The notes beneath the pieces were generated by a model. It made no database searches, was not told the DNA's origin, and saw only the letters and a program-made list of their open reading frames with translations. Below are positions 54,873 to 64,000 of a DNA stretch of 64,000 bases, one piece after another (positions within the stretch are counted from its first letter, which is position 1; every line of letters begins with the position of its first letter). The DNA comes from Liopterus haemorrhoidalis. Its lineage: Eukaryota; Arthropoda; Insecta; Coleoptera; Dytiscidae. The DNA lies in the NCBI GenBank assembly GCA_963971575.1, contig OZ020615.1, positions 63,311,379-63,375,378 on the forward strand, read 5' to 3'. Position numbers and translations under genes: made by a program.

Positions 54873-55012
54873 AGACCGACAGACATCATGCTAAAAATAG
54901 TCAAAACGTTATGTAGGGACCTCAATTCGCGGAGATCCATCGAAATCTCGAAACGTCAAAATCGGTATGATCACAATACCTCCCTTATATATGTTGGCGG
55001 TCGGTAAAAATG
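54403..55012 (+). repeat. Family C repeat, full-length copy 2
   Basis: CAGCTGTGGCCACCACAG start to GGCGGTCGGTAAAAA end, with GACA/GACG tract at 54838-54885. Inserted next to or within a hAT relic (GGGGCC blocks at 54350-54390 and 55345-55375). Confidence 0.65.
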
Positions 55013-55240
55013 TGAATAAAAACACCAGTATGTACTTTTGACAAATTAGTAAGTCGTTCTTGTAACATAGTCGTTCGTAATTCATTTTTTATACTTTTTA
55101 GCCGTGAAAATGAGCGCTCTGCACTACAATTGGTGACCATTAAGCAAAGGAATATCCTTGTAGCAACTTCCACATTCGGGAAAATTTCTTCTAATTTATC
55201 TGCTTTTATTAGAGTATGTAAGGCTAAGATACTCAAGCCC
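55013..55240 (-). pseudogene. hAT transposase C-terminal dimerisation relic
   Basis: The minus strand encodes LEEIFPNVEVATRIFLCLMV, TNCSAERSFSRLKSIKNELR and TTMLQERLTNLS. The SAERSFSxLKxIKxxLRxxMxxxRL block is the diagnostic dimerisation region of hAT transposases. It is cut by the family-C repeat at the downstream side. Confidence 0.8.
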
Positions 55241-55582
55241 GCCGATTCATTTGCAAGGTTTTTTAATAAAAGTAGTAAAATTGTAGTAAAATTGCACTAA
55301 AAATTGAGCTCGTCTTTTCTCTGTGTAAACGACGACCTCGGCATTTTGAGGCCCCCGTCAAGCCGGGGGCCCTGGGCTCGTGCCCTTATGGAAAAGACGG
55401 AACTGTACACGCAAGGAAAACACTGTATTTGTAAATAATTCATTAAAGGATTACGAATTTAGAATAGTACAACAGAATCAACAAATAATATATGATCTTT
55501 ACATGCCATTTTTTTTTAGTTTTGAAATAAATTTGTGTAATATTTCTTTTATTAATTTTTAATTGTTGTTTTTCTTTCTCAG

Positions 55583-55723
55583 GAGATCTTATGGATGAAG
55601 AGAATGTCCTCGATTTCTTAACAAGTTTAGAAGCGATGGATCTGCCTGACAGGATAGAAGAAGTCAACTCAAAAATCTTAGGAAAAATTGTAGAAGATAC
55701 TGAGTTCGTAGCAGTCCTCTTCT
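55583..55723 (+). CDS. Thioredoxin-fold secretory protein, exon 3
   Basis: Acceptor ctttctcag and donor gtgagt bound 141 bases (47 codons), phase 1 to phase 1. It encodes the last helix of the first thioredoxin domain (GDLMDEENVLDFLTSLEAMD) and then the start of a second one (RIEEVNSKILGKIVEDTEF, VAVLF), parallel to VAVYW in exon 1. The gene therefore encodes at least two thioredoxin-like repeats, and the next exon should supply the second active-site loop. Confidence 0.9.
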
Positions 55724-55879
55724 GTGAGTATTAACAACATTTATTCATGTGACTAAATATTGTATATAATTTTATGTGAATTATAACGAAATTACAAAAC
55801 CAGATTGTCCAAAATATTCACTACAAAAACAAAATTACATTTAAATACCACTAAATAAACAATAAAAATACTTAATACA

Positions 55880-56010
55880 CTAATGGAGGGTTGCTAACGT
55901 AAGAGATTTCTCTAACTCAAGTTAAAATCATTTGTTTTTGTATGTTACAACATACAAAAACAAATGATTTTAACTTGAGTTAGGGATAATTCTTACTTTA
56001 GCAACCGGCC
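55880..56010. mobile_element. Hairpin MITE with 35-bp perfect inverted repeat
   Basis: Arms 55912-55946 and 55949-55983 are perfect complements (starting CTAACTCAAGTTAAAATC) with a 2-base loop. Outer GGGTTGCTAA and TTAGCAACC extend the symmetry. Located in intron 3 of the thioredoxin gene. Confidence 0.85.
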
Positions 56011-56099
56011 ATAAATAAATTAATTTTTGAAACAATAAATATACGGCAGTAGGAGTAGGAGTCATATTTTCTTCGCCAGTAAATGTTAGTTTCAGATTT

Positions 56100-56407
56100 A
56101 GTTTCAGCAATTAGAAAAACAATCTCACTCAGCAAAAATAACTCGTGAAAAATATCAGGATTTAAACTGGGAAATTATTCCACATCCACTGTATTCATTC
56201 GATCCCGCGCCTATCGATTTTCAGCTACTTAGGTCTATGGAACTTACACTCAGAGATAAGAAATTTCGAAATATCACCGATGTAGAAAATCACCCGATCA
56301 GTTATTTTATGAAGTTAAAACCAGAAAACTTCTATAGAGAGGGTATCGAAAAATTAGTACAACATTGGGAAGCCCTAATACATAATGATGGAATTTATAT
56401 TTTGTAA
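56100..56407 (+). pseudogene. Classical mariner transposase C-terminal relic
   Basis: Encodes AKITREKYQDLNWEIIPHPL, YSFDPAPIDFQLLRSM, LRDKKFRNITDVENH, KLKPENFYREGIEKLVQHWE and IHNDGIYIL then stop. This is the C-terminal third of a mariner (DD34D) transposase (LNWEVLPHPPYSPDLAPSDYHLFRSL region), with the last Asp retained but PDLAPSD changed to FDPAPID. N-terminal part absent. Confidence 0.85.
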
Positions 56408-56539
56408 ATATGCTTGGTAAAAATCTCTGGAAAAAAAAATATTTTGTACTCTAAAATAAAGGTTTTTTTCTTCGGCCCCCCTATTATGTATATACAGGGT
56501 GGTGAACTGACCTGTCGGCCATACACTCTAAAAAAGTAC

Positions 56540-56875
56540 TGTTAAAGGGACTTCATGGTACACTAAAAAATGAACTTTTAGTGTACCATGAAATCCCTCG
56601 CTTTTCGTGTTAATTATTTACATTTCTCTTTTGATTAAATTTAGTCTAAAGGTTACACTTACATACTGGTTAAAAAATAGTGTTAGTAAATAAATAATGT
56701 TAAAGTAGTTTTAATTTTAACACTGAAATAGTAATATTTCATAAAAATAACACTATATGAATAAATGAAGATTTACACGGTCATTTGGTTAAAAATTGTG
56801 AACTTTTTATTTATTTTTTTAAAATGAAAATTAATAAAATTTTAATCAAACTGAGAACGAATTTTTACGCATGAA
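56540..56875 (+). repeat. Family D repeat, copy 3 (empty site for H copy 5)
   Basis: A near-palindromic block CATGGTACACTAAAAAATGA/ACTTTTAGTGTACCATGAA is followed by the D body with TTTTAACACTGAA. Uninterrupted counterpart of 20495-21725. Confidence 0.75.
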
Positions 56876-57014
56876 TTTTTACCGACCGCCAACATATATA
56901 AGGCAGGTATTGTAATCATACCCATTTTGACATTTCGAGATTTCGATGGATATCCACGAATTGCGGTCCCTACATAACGTTTTGACTATTTTTAGCATGA
57001 TGTCTGCCGGTCTA

Positions 57015-57048
<34 letters not shown>

Positions 57049-57125
57049 GGTCGGTCTGTGTACACGTGCAGAGCAAATTCGGCTGAAAGGATTTTTATGA
57101 AACTTCATATTTAAGCTTATATCAT
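56876..57125 (-). repeat. Family C repeat, right portion
   Basis: ACCGACCGCCAACATATATA through CTGTCTGTC tract to CTTCATATTTAAGCTTA; truncated relative to the 650-bp copies. Confidence 0.65.
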
Positions 57126-57129
57126 AAAT

Positions 57130-57628
57130 ATTTATTTAAGCATATACATATATTAAAAAACATAAAATAAATAAAAATAGTAGTAAAAAGAATTAAAAAA
57201 GTTAACAAATTATAATACGTTAAACTTACTTACTCTTATTCAAATATTGGACAAAATAGATCTTATTATAATATGTTTTCTGTAAATAATTTGCAGTTGA
57301 ATAAAAATAATTAAATTTTTACTAATTATTATTTAGTTACGTCAATAACTAGTTAGATAACAACAAATACAAAAAGTCTTGACCATGTAGGATTTTTATT
57401 AAATGAGTTATTTGAATAAAAGCGAAAAGTTGAGGGATGTAAAGTTAATGTCAAAATTGTTTCGCGGACCCCAGTTTAAGAACCACTGACATAGTTGATT
57501 CGCGGCGAGTGGATATAATGAAGGAATAGTTAAACTTAACGTCGTTTTTAAGAGTTTTAAATAAAACTAAATTTGCAAGGACGTTTCGCGTTTAATAGGT
57601 TAACGCATCTTCAACCCATGACATAAAG
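57130..57628. other. No gene recognised
   Basis: AT-rich, with a possible hAT-like end GTTTAAGAACCACTG near 57475; no partner assigned. Confidence 0.4.
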
Positions 57629-57630
57629 TA

Positions 57631-58195
57631 ATGGGTGTTTTTTTTAGAGGTATAGAACTTTAAATTGCAATAAAACAACGATGGATTATTCGATTGACAT
57701 GAATTTTTTTTTATTCGAAAGATAATCTTGTGGCATTACATTTTAAATATGATTTCTGGCATATGACCGCCACGGCTGGCTCGGATGTAGTCCGATCTGG
57801 ACGTCCAATTTTCGATGACTTTTTCCAACATTTGTGGCCGTATATCGGCAATAACACGGCGAATGTTGTCTTCCAAATGGTCAAGCGTTTGTGGCTTATC
57901 CGCATAGACCAATGACTTTACATAGCCCCACAGAAAGTAGTCCAGCGGTGTTAAATCACAAGATCTTGGCGGCCAATTCACAGGTCCAAAACGTGAAATT
58001 AGGCGGTCACCAAACGTGTCTTTCAATAAATCGATTGTGGCACGAGCTGTGTGACATGTTGCGCCGTCTTGTTGGTATGATTTAATGTAATGCCACAAGA
58101 TTATCTTTCGAATAAAAAAAAATTCATGTCAATCGAATAATCCATCGTTGTTTTATTGCAATTTAAAGTTCTATACCTCTAAAAAAAACACCCGT
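57631..58195. mobile_element. IS630/Tc1/mariner deletion derivative with ~110-bp inverted ends
   Basis: Long, nearly perfect terminal repeats (GGGTGTTTTTTTTAGAGG inward to GATAATCTTGTGGCATTACA) with TA on both sides (57629-57630, 58196-58197). Between them lies only the C-terminal part of a transposase, so it was derived by deletion. Confidence 0.88.
57736..58080 (-). pseudogene. Transposase C-terminal fragment in the 57631 element
   Basis: Encodes YQQDGATCHTARATIDLLKD, ISRFGPVNWPPRSCDLTPLD, YFLWGYVKSLVYADKPQTLD and a C-terminus ending MPEIIFKM. Distant relative of Mar-1 (shared QQDGAT, NWPPRSxDLTPxD, FLWGY). The second and third Asp are present; everything before them is gone. Confidence 0.8.
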
Positions 58196-58444
58196 TAGTT
58201 TCATATCCATAAAAAGATACAAATTAAGAAACACAGTAGGGTGTTTTATAGTGAATACATTACAATACAATACATCATATACAGTACAGTTTTATCTGGT
58301 GAATTTGTATTTATTTGTTGGACAGCCTGGTATAAATGTAAATAGTATAAATAAATGGGCTTCTCTAGGAAGCAATAATAAAGCTAGCATAGTAAACAAG
58401 TCACAAAGATGCGGTGTGACCATTTTTACATGATTATACTTCAG

Positions 58445-58480
58445 GTCCCGATGCGGAGACATGCGCTAAGACGCCATCCA
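58445..58480 (+). CDS. Probable 36-nt microexon of the thioredoxin-fold gene
   Basis: A tatacttcag acceptor and a gtaagt donor enclose 36 bases that keep phase 1 at both ends. Joined to exon 3 it reads VAVLFCPDAETCAKTPS, placing two cysteines where the second domain's active-site loop belongs. A 12-codon insert that keeps the frame could be an alternative exon. No further exon was identified before the window end. The call depends on splice-site fit and phase only. Confidence 0.5.
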
Positions 58481-58524
58481 GTAAGTATTACACCGGAATA
58501 CACACAGATTTGTACGTTTTGTGA

Positions 58525-59612
58525 CAATTGGTGCCCATAGTTTCCAAACTTTTCAATTAGAAATTCAAAGAAAAACAAATGTTTCACCAGATACAAACCT
58601 TGAGACATACAGACTAGAGATGGGAATTTCGGCTCAGTTTGCGGAACCGGATCAGTGGAGGTCGTTCAGTTTGTTGAGCCGGTTCATTGATCCGGCTCAA
58701 TGATCCGGTTAAGTAAACATGTTTTCGAGACACAGGTCGGTCGTTAGTTCGTAGGTAGAACGTCTCTTAGAGCCGGTTCTTGCAATATATGAACTGTAAA
58801 CATGATCCCGAGACACAGGTCGGTCAGTCGTTCGGTCGTAGGTAGAATGTCGCTTAGAACCGGCTCTTGCTTAGACCCGGTCAGTTGTCGGTCGTTCGCT
58901 CGTAGGTAGACGTCGCTTAGAACCGGTTCTTTCTTAGACCCGGTCAGTTGTCGGTCGTTCGCTTGTAGGTAGACGTCGCTTAGAGCCGGCTCTTGCTTAG
59001 ACCCGGTCAGTTGTCGGTCGTTCGCTCGTAGGTAGAACGACGCTTAGCCCCGGTTCTTATCTAACATTTTTGAAACAAACAATTCACTTTATGTAGCTAC
59101 TGTATTTTAAACCAGATGTGTTAAGTTTATGGCGATGTTTATTGCCCTTATAAATCGGACATCTGGGATTTGGGCAACATTTTTAATATTTTTATATAGT
59201 ATGGTTATATGAAAATACAGACTAAGCCTATTAGTTTCAAATAAACTGCCCTACAAATTGATGACAATAAATAATACACTTTATGATAATACATTACACG
59301 CCGAGTTCTCGCGAAGTTGAACATGATATCGATCCAGATCCGGATCACTCCGGTCACTGCTCACAATCGCCCGACCAATCGTATCCTTGAAACTTGAAAC
59401 TATACAGTGAGCCGTGAGCCGGCTCATTTCAATTTGGTGAACCGTGTCACGTCGGTCAGTGTACTGAGTCGGCTCAGTGAGCCGGTTCGTTCATGAACGA
59501 CCCATCTCTAATACAGACTAAAGAACAAACAGACAAGCGAACGCACTTCTAGCAAATTTTCAACGAAAATCATTTTTAAGACCAGTTTTTGTAGATTGTG
59601 GGCACCAATTAA
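58525..59612. mobile_element. MITE with ATTGGTGCCCA ends, split by a hAT element
   Basis: CAATTGGTGCCCATAG and TGTGGGCACCAATT form inverted ends. Without the inserted 896-bp element it would be about 180 bp. Confidence 0.5.
58615..59510. mobile_element. hAT-type element 5 with internal tandem repeats
   Basis: TAGAGATGGGAATTTCGGCT and GAACGACCCATCTCTA ends, flanked by a perfect 8-bp duplication ATACAGAC (58607-58614, 59511-59518). From about 58730 to 59050 a ~65-75-bp unit (GGTCGTTCGCTCGTAGGTAG, TCGCTTAGAACCGG) repeats about five times. Many GAGCCGG/CCGGCTC motifs give it high G+C. Confidence 0.9.
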
Positions 59613-59619
59613 TTTGTTC

Positions 59620-59900
59620 GAATTTGGATTTTTGAAAGCATGGTTTTTTATGTTTTATATTCTACAGTAGATAGTATTTTTTTAGCTTAATGATAAATTG
59701 TCTTTGAATTATAATTTATTATAAAATATTTTGCGATTCTGTAAAAAGGATTAAAAAAATAGTACACCATTTAGTTTAAATCCTCGCAATTGGGTGTCAT
59801 AGTGTTAATCATCTTATAGAGCATACATTCCGTTAAAGAATCGCACTATTAATTTGTAAATATTTAACTTTAATTATTAATAATACTAACATTTGTTTAT
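59620..59900. other. No gene recognised
   Basis: AT-rich sequence downstream of the hAT-type element, without coding signal. Confidence 0.4.
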
Positions 59901-59901
59901 A

Positions 59902-60291
59902 GCAGTAGTTCCGAAACTGTGAAATCTCTTCTTTAAAAGAAACATTTTGGCGACACTATTTTAAGCCGGGAGGTTTTAAGTGAAAAAAACAATAATAATA
60001 ATAATGCACATTGTGCGGGCACTGGATCAGACGTAATTTCGTCTGCATATCGCCAGGATTTGGGATGCAGTCGTGTGTATTTAGCTCCATTAGTCTCCAG
60101 TATGATGTGGCTCAAAATGTTGCTTAAGTTTGCGATTAGTGGACGCTTGTCAAGACCTGACAAACTCCATATAAAAAAATATTTTTACTATAAAACTATA
60201 ACATTTAATTATAATCTTAATATTGCGGAATCCCGATTTTTATGTGTCGGACAGAAAAGTTCGTGGACAACAGTTTCGGAATCACTGCTTA
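59902..60291. mobile_element. Probable hAT-type element carrying the GLDKRPL segment
   Basis: CAGTAGTTCCGAAACTGTG and CAACAGTTTCGGAATCACTG ends; the complement of 60012-60165 matches 37541-37700 near the gap. No clear 8-bp duplication. Confidence 0.5.
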
Positions 60292-60299
60292 AGTTAGAA

Positions 60300-61050
60300 T
60301 AATAAGTAGAAATATTCATAAGAACAGAAACAGTTAAGATATAGTAAAATTTCTAATAAGTTCATTCTATGACTGATTGTTAAACAAGGATATGTGTGTA
60401 TATTTTATTACTATTTCTTATTCAAGGTCTTCCTAAATAGTATAATTATTTCTAATGCATATTTATTTAGTTCATCACCGAGTTATTTTTGTTTAGTTTA
60501 TTTATCTTAATATACGTGTGGGCCACTGCATTAAGGTTTTAGTGATATTTTTTCAAAGTGAGATTCAATAAATATTATTTTAAATATTTCTTTTGTATTA
60601 TTTTTGTCGTTTTAAATATATATACAAGATGTTACTAAATTTATTTTGTCTGGCAAAGTATAAATGTTTCTGTTTTTATGTAACATTTGCAGATATTATT
60701 TTAGTAGACTTAATAGTAGAATATAATAGTAGAATTTAGTACAATTTAATAGTAGAAGTTAGTAGTAGAAGCTTGTAGTTGTAGTTAGTAGTTTAGTAGT
60801 AGAAAGTAGTAGATTTTTTCATTTTATTTCATATTTTTGCTTCGATTTTTGTTCCTCTACATTTTTTGCATATGTCTAGGCGTAGATCATATATGATGAT
60901 TTCTTTGAAAAATTAGAGGGGATATTTTTGTTGTCCATTTTAACTAAATTAATCATCATCATCCAGGCTTGTACATCGTAGGGTGTTGTTGGCCTGCCCC
61001 TAAAAAGAGCCTAGCTTTTTCATCTAAACTGTCTATTTACCATTACATTC
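60300..61050. other. No gene recognised; TAG-rich stretch
   Basis: Includes an irregular (TAGTAGAA)n stretch at about 60700-60815. No exon of the thioredoxin gene was found here. Confidence 0.5.
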
Positions 61051-62520
61051 AACGATGTGACTGTAAAATTATAAATTTAAAAAAATCACAACTCAAAAAC
61101 GGTTAAGGATAGCGACCTGCGGTTGAAATTTTTGGATTCTCCATAGTTTATTTACTCAAGGAAAAATTTGGGGCTTTAATCGTTGGCCGCATTTTGAGAT
61201 AACGACATTTTTTTAAAATGACTATTCACATTATTTTTGAAAACTGTGAATTAAAAAAAAAAACAAAACTCAAGAACGGTTAGAGATAGCGATCTGAGGT
61301 TGTAATTTTTAGTTTCTCCGTAGTTTATTTAGTCTAGAAAAAATTTGGGGCTTTAATCGTTTAATGCGTTTTGAAATTATGACAAATTTTTTAATGGCAT
61401 AATTTAGATTTTCTGTGAAAATTGTGAATTAAAAAAAAATCGTAACTCAAAAATGGTTAGAGAGAGCGACCTGTGATTGAAATTTTTGGATTATCCATAG
61501 TTTATTTAGTCTAGAAAAAAATTGGGGCTTTAATGGTTTAATGAGTATTGAGAATATAATATTTTTTTAATGGCATATTTTACATTATTTGTGAAAATTG
61601 TGAATTAAAAAAAATCTCAACTCAAAAAACGGTTAGAGAAAACGATCTGAGGTTAGTATTTTTGGATTCCTCGTAGTTTATTTAGTCCAGAAAAAAATTG
61701 AGGCCTTATTCGTTTTGCGTATTTGATAAATTTTAATATGGCGTGATTTATAGAAATTTACATTTTCTCATGGACGTATCTCAAAAACGAAATGCGATAA
61801 AGAACTGCGGTTGAAATTTTTGAAATCTTGAGGCCCTAATTGACTTGTAACCATATTTTCAAAGAAAAAAATTTTTTGACCATTTTTAATTTTTTTAAAT
61901 TTTTTTCGTAAATTTTGGTAAATTCTAACTAAAAAATGGTTAGGGATAGAAATCTGCGGTTTGAATTTTTAGAATTCTCCTACATTGTTTAGTCTACAAA
62001 AAAAATTGGGCTTTAATAAACCAAATATTAAATTTTGTATGGGCAGTAATCCAAAAACCTTGAAAATGGCCAAAAATCGAAAAAATCGTAAGGGGTAGAC
62101 CTTAAAAAAATCGTGTTTTTTAAGCAAAAAATTTTTGTCTTCGATTTTATTGAAAATTGGTATAAATATGTATTTTTGGTCGTAGATCAATAAAATTAGG
62201 TCAATTTTGAAGTTTGGGCAAAAGTTTTGGAATTATAGGCAAAAAACTGACCAAAATCGGCTCTAACTCAAAAACTAGGAAATCATGAATTTTTTAATAA
62301 TTTTTTTCATAATCCTCACCCCAAAATTAGCTTAAAATTAAATTTTGGCTAAAATTAGAGGCAAAAAATTTTTGGCCAAAATTTCATTATTTTAGATTTT
62401 TTTTTTTTTTAAATTTGGTTTAAAAATTGGTATACTTATACATATACTTATCACTTTTGCGTTACGGTCTAAAATTTTGACATTTGTGGCAAAAAAGGTA
62501 AAAAAAAGACAGTTTACAAA
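61050..62520 (-). mobile_element. Helentron-like element, inverted relative of 45773-47320
   Basis: The middle and right parts (62040-62480) are the complement of 46000-46450. Its left part is a tandem array. Both outer ends are unclear, so it is probably partial. Confidence 0.55.
61079..61780 (+). repeat. Tandem array, four ~175-bp units
   Basis: The units begin at about 61079, 61254, 61432 and 61607 with ACTCAAAAACGGTTAGAG-like sequence, followed by GGTTGAAATTTTTGGATT and TAGTTTATTTAGTC. More decayed units follow to about 62000. Confidence 0.85.
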
Positions 62521-63082
62521 ACTCCTCCTTTCTTCTTGTAGCAAATGACTAATCTTCTTGGAATAACTCAAGAATATATGGAATAATTTATGCCTAAAGC
62601 AGGTTGAGGCAGGCGTAAAACCAGGATTTTTTCTTGGGGGGGGGGTAGAAGACAAAATTATTTTATGGGGACAAGGATTGACCAGAACCAACATTTTGAT
62701 TAGGCCAAAAACGTCGAAACGTATCGACTTTTAGCTTAAAACTAGATTTAACAGTTATATGCAACCGGGAATTAGAGACTGCTTCAGATATGTTATTGAT
62801 TTTGATATTCCGTAATTTTTTGATAATTAAAATTAAAAGTGTTTCGCGACTTTGATAAGATTAAGAACCACTGTGGTCTTTTGTCTTGGTTTTGAGAGTT
62901 CCATGCTAACAGCCATCTTTGATAGTATTGATCATCGTCGGATACTCTTAAGTGCTTTTCTTCTTTTGCTGTCTTTTTAGACAAAGTGTAAGATGACACA
63001 TAGATTTAAAAAAATCCTATTTATGATTTATGAAGGTTTTCTTGGTCAATTCAATAATATTTCAGCACCAAAGTCATCTAGT

Positions 63083-63840
63083 TCAGTGTTTCTCAACTTT
63101 TTCTGGCATGGGACCCCCAAAATAACTTAAATATTGTCTGCGCCCCCCTATATATATATATATATAATTATTTTATTTATTGCACCAGTATAACAAATAT
63201 TTTTAAGAGCAGGTTCTTACTTATAAATTGTTGTTGCTATACCAATATAATTCAATATTCATTTAGTCAATAATCGGGATTTATGAAAATGATTTAAAAA
63301 ATAGTTTTGTTTCTCTAGTTATAGCCGATAGTGTATGCATGTATGTGTTTCTATATTGTCCATAGAAGCACATTCTACATAACAATGACTTACATTATAA
63401 AATTAACAAAAATTTCTACAAATACCTTTCCAGTCGCTCCAATTTTAGTCTGCATGAAGTCCAAACAATAAAGTCCACACTATAACACACTATTTCAAGT
63501 ATTTTCTGCACTTTTATCACTTAAAAATAACTAAAAACGTCAGAAAAAAATGAAGACGCCACTTGCAAAAATCACGTATCACTACATATCAAGATGGTTA
63601 ATCATGATAAAGCTCATTAAGGAATATAGTCATTAACAATTAATACATAAGGAACAGAATTGCTTAAAATAATTCTTTATGAGAATAAACACATATATTA
63701 ATATTATATCAATAGTATACAGGTGGTTGAAATTGAACTACCGGGCCCAATACACTATTTTTTTATTATTGAAGATGAGGTATAACGTTAAATTTGGAAG
63801 TTACTTGGTACTATATGATCTAAAATAGTTTATATTTTGG
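63083..63840 (+). mobile_element. hAT-type element 1, left part
   Basis: CAGTGTTTCTCAACTTTTTC start and long near-identity to 21743-22690. Similarity stops near 63840, where CAAGGTGTATCAAGAAAGAG begins; the right part is missing or displaced. Confidence 0.8.
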
Positions 63841-64000
63841 TTCTCAAGGTGTATCAAGAAAGAGGAAACACGATTTTTCTCGAAAAGACGATGTGGGAGC
63901 AACTTGAGAAAAAAATTTGGTGACAAAAAAAATTTGAGTTTACCCAAATAATTGAATGGTAGTATTTAAATTTTCGGAATAAACCGGAAGTACAGCATAT
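63841..64000. other. Unassigned sequence to window end
   Basis: No family recognised; probably another repeat that interrupts hAT-type element 1. Confidence 0.4.

Noticed and set aside
1..64000. CRISPR array or bacterial operon structure
   Set aside because: Short tandem repeats here are microsatellites or minisatellites without unique spacers, and the genes are spliced eukaryotic genes.

Overview
The window is eukaryotic, AT-rich and repeat-dense: genes with GT-AG introns, class B microsomal P450s, and many insect-type DNA transposons. The P450s look like family CYP9 (CYP3 clan) and a kynurenine 3-monooxygenase is present, so this is an insect. I think a beetle is plausible but cannot prove the order. 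There is one assembly gap of exactly 200 N (37894-38093).

Host genes. (1) At the left edge, on the minus strand, is the 5' part of kynurenine 3-monooxygenase: three exons (3347-3391, 764-833, 516-709) joined by in-phase introns; the rest lies outside the window. (2) From 13081 to at least 58480, on the plus strand, runs a secreted or ER-luminal thioredoxin-fold gene with exons at 13081-13270, 45138-45320, 55583-55723 and probably a 36-nt microexon at 58445-58480. It continues beyond the window. (3) Its 31.9-kb first intron holds three intact, intronless, tandem CYP9-like P450 genes on the opposite strand (30698-32278, 34674-36251, 40610-42190). They were duplicated as units of gene plus flanks.

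Almost everything else is mobile DNA. The dominant repeat, here called H, is a 0.9-1.05 kb non-autonomous element with the hallmarks of Helentron-associated (DINE-1/mini-me type) elements: inward-facing AGGGTTTYGYAGGTAT ends, a (GTCT)n tract, a hairpin at one end, and insertion into T-runs. Its centre carries a tRNA-like box A/box B module that differs between subfamilies. This is the most interesting structure in the window. Others are: three copies of an IS630/Tc1/mariner element with CAAGGTGTCTC ends (one near full length, two deleted in the catalytic core); relics of classical mariner, Tc1-like, pogo/Tigger and hAT transposases; at least ten hAT-type elements, most with clean or near-clean 8-bp target duplications; TA-flanked MITEs; a PIF/Harbinger-like element; non-LTR retrotransposon 3' ends; and one SINE.

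Layout: 0-3.4 kb KMO; 3.7-10 kb repeats; 10.0-10.3 kb broken THAP domain; 11-12.7 kb repeats; 13 kb first thioredoxin exon; 13.3-29 kb nested repeats; 29-42.4 kb P450 cluster with element-laden flanks; 42.4-45 kb repeats; 45 kb exon 2; 45.4-55.5 kb repeats; 55.6 kb exon 3; 55.9-64 kb repeats with the microexon at 58.4 kb. The duplicated P450 flanks serve as filled and empty sites, which lets several insertions be defined to the base.
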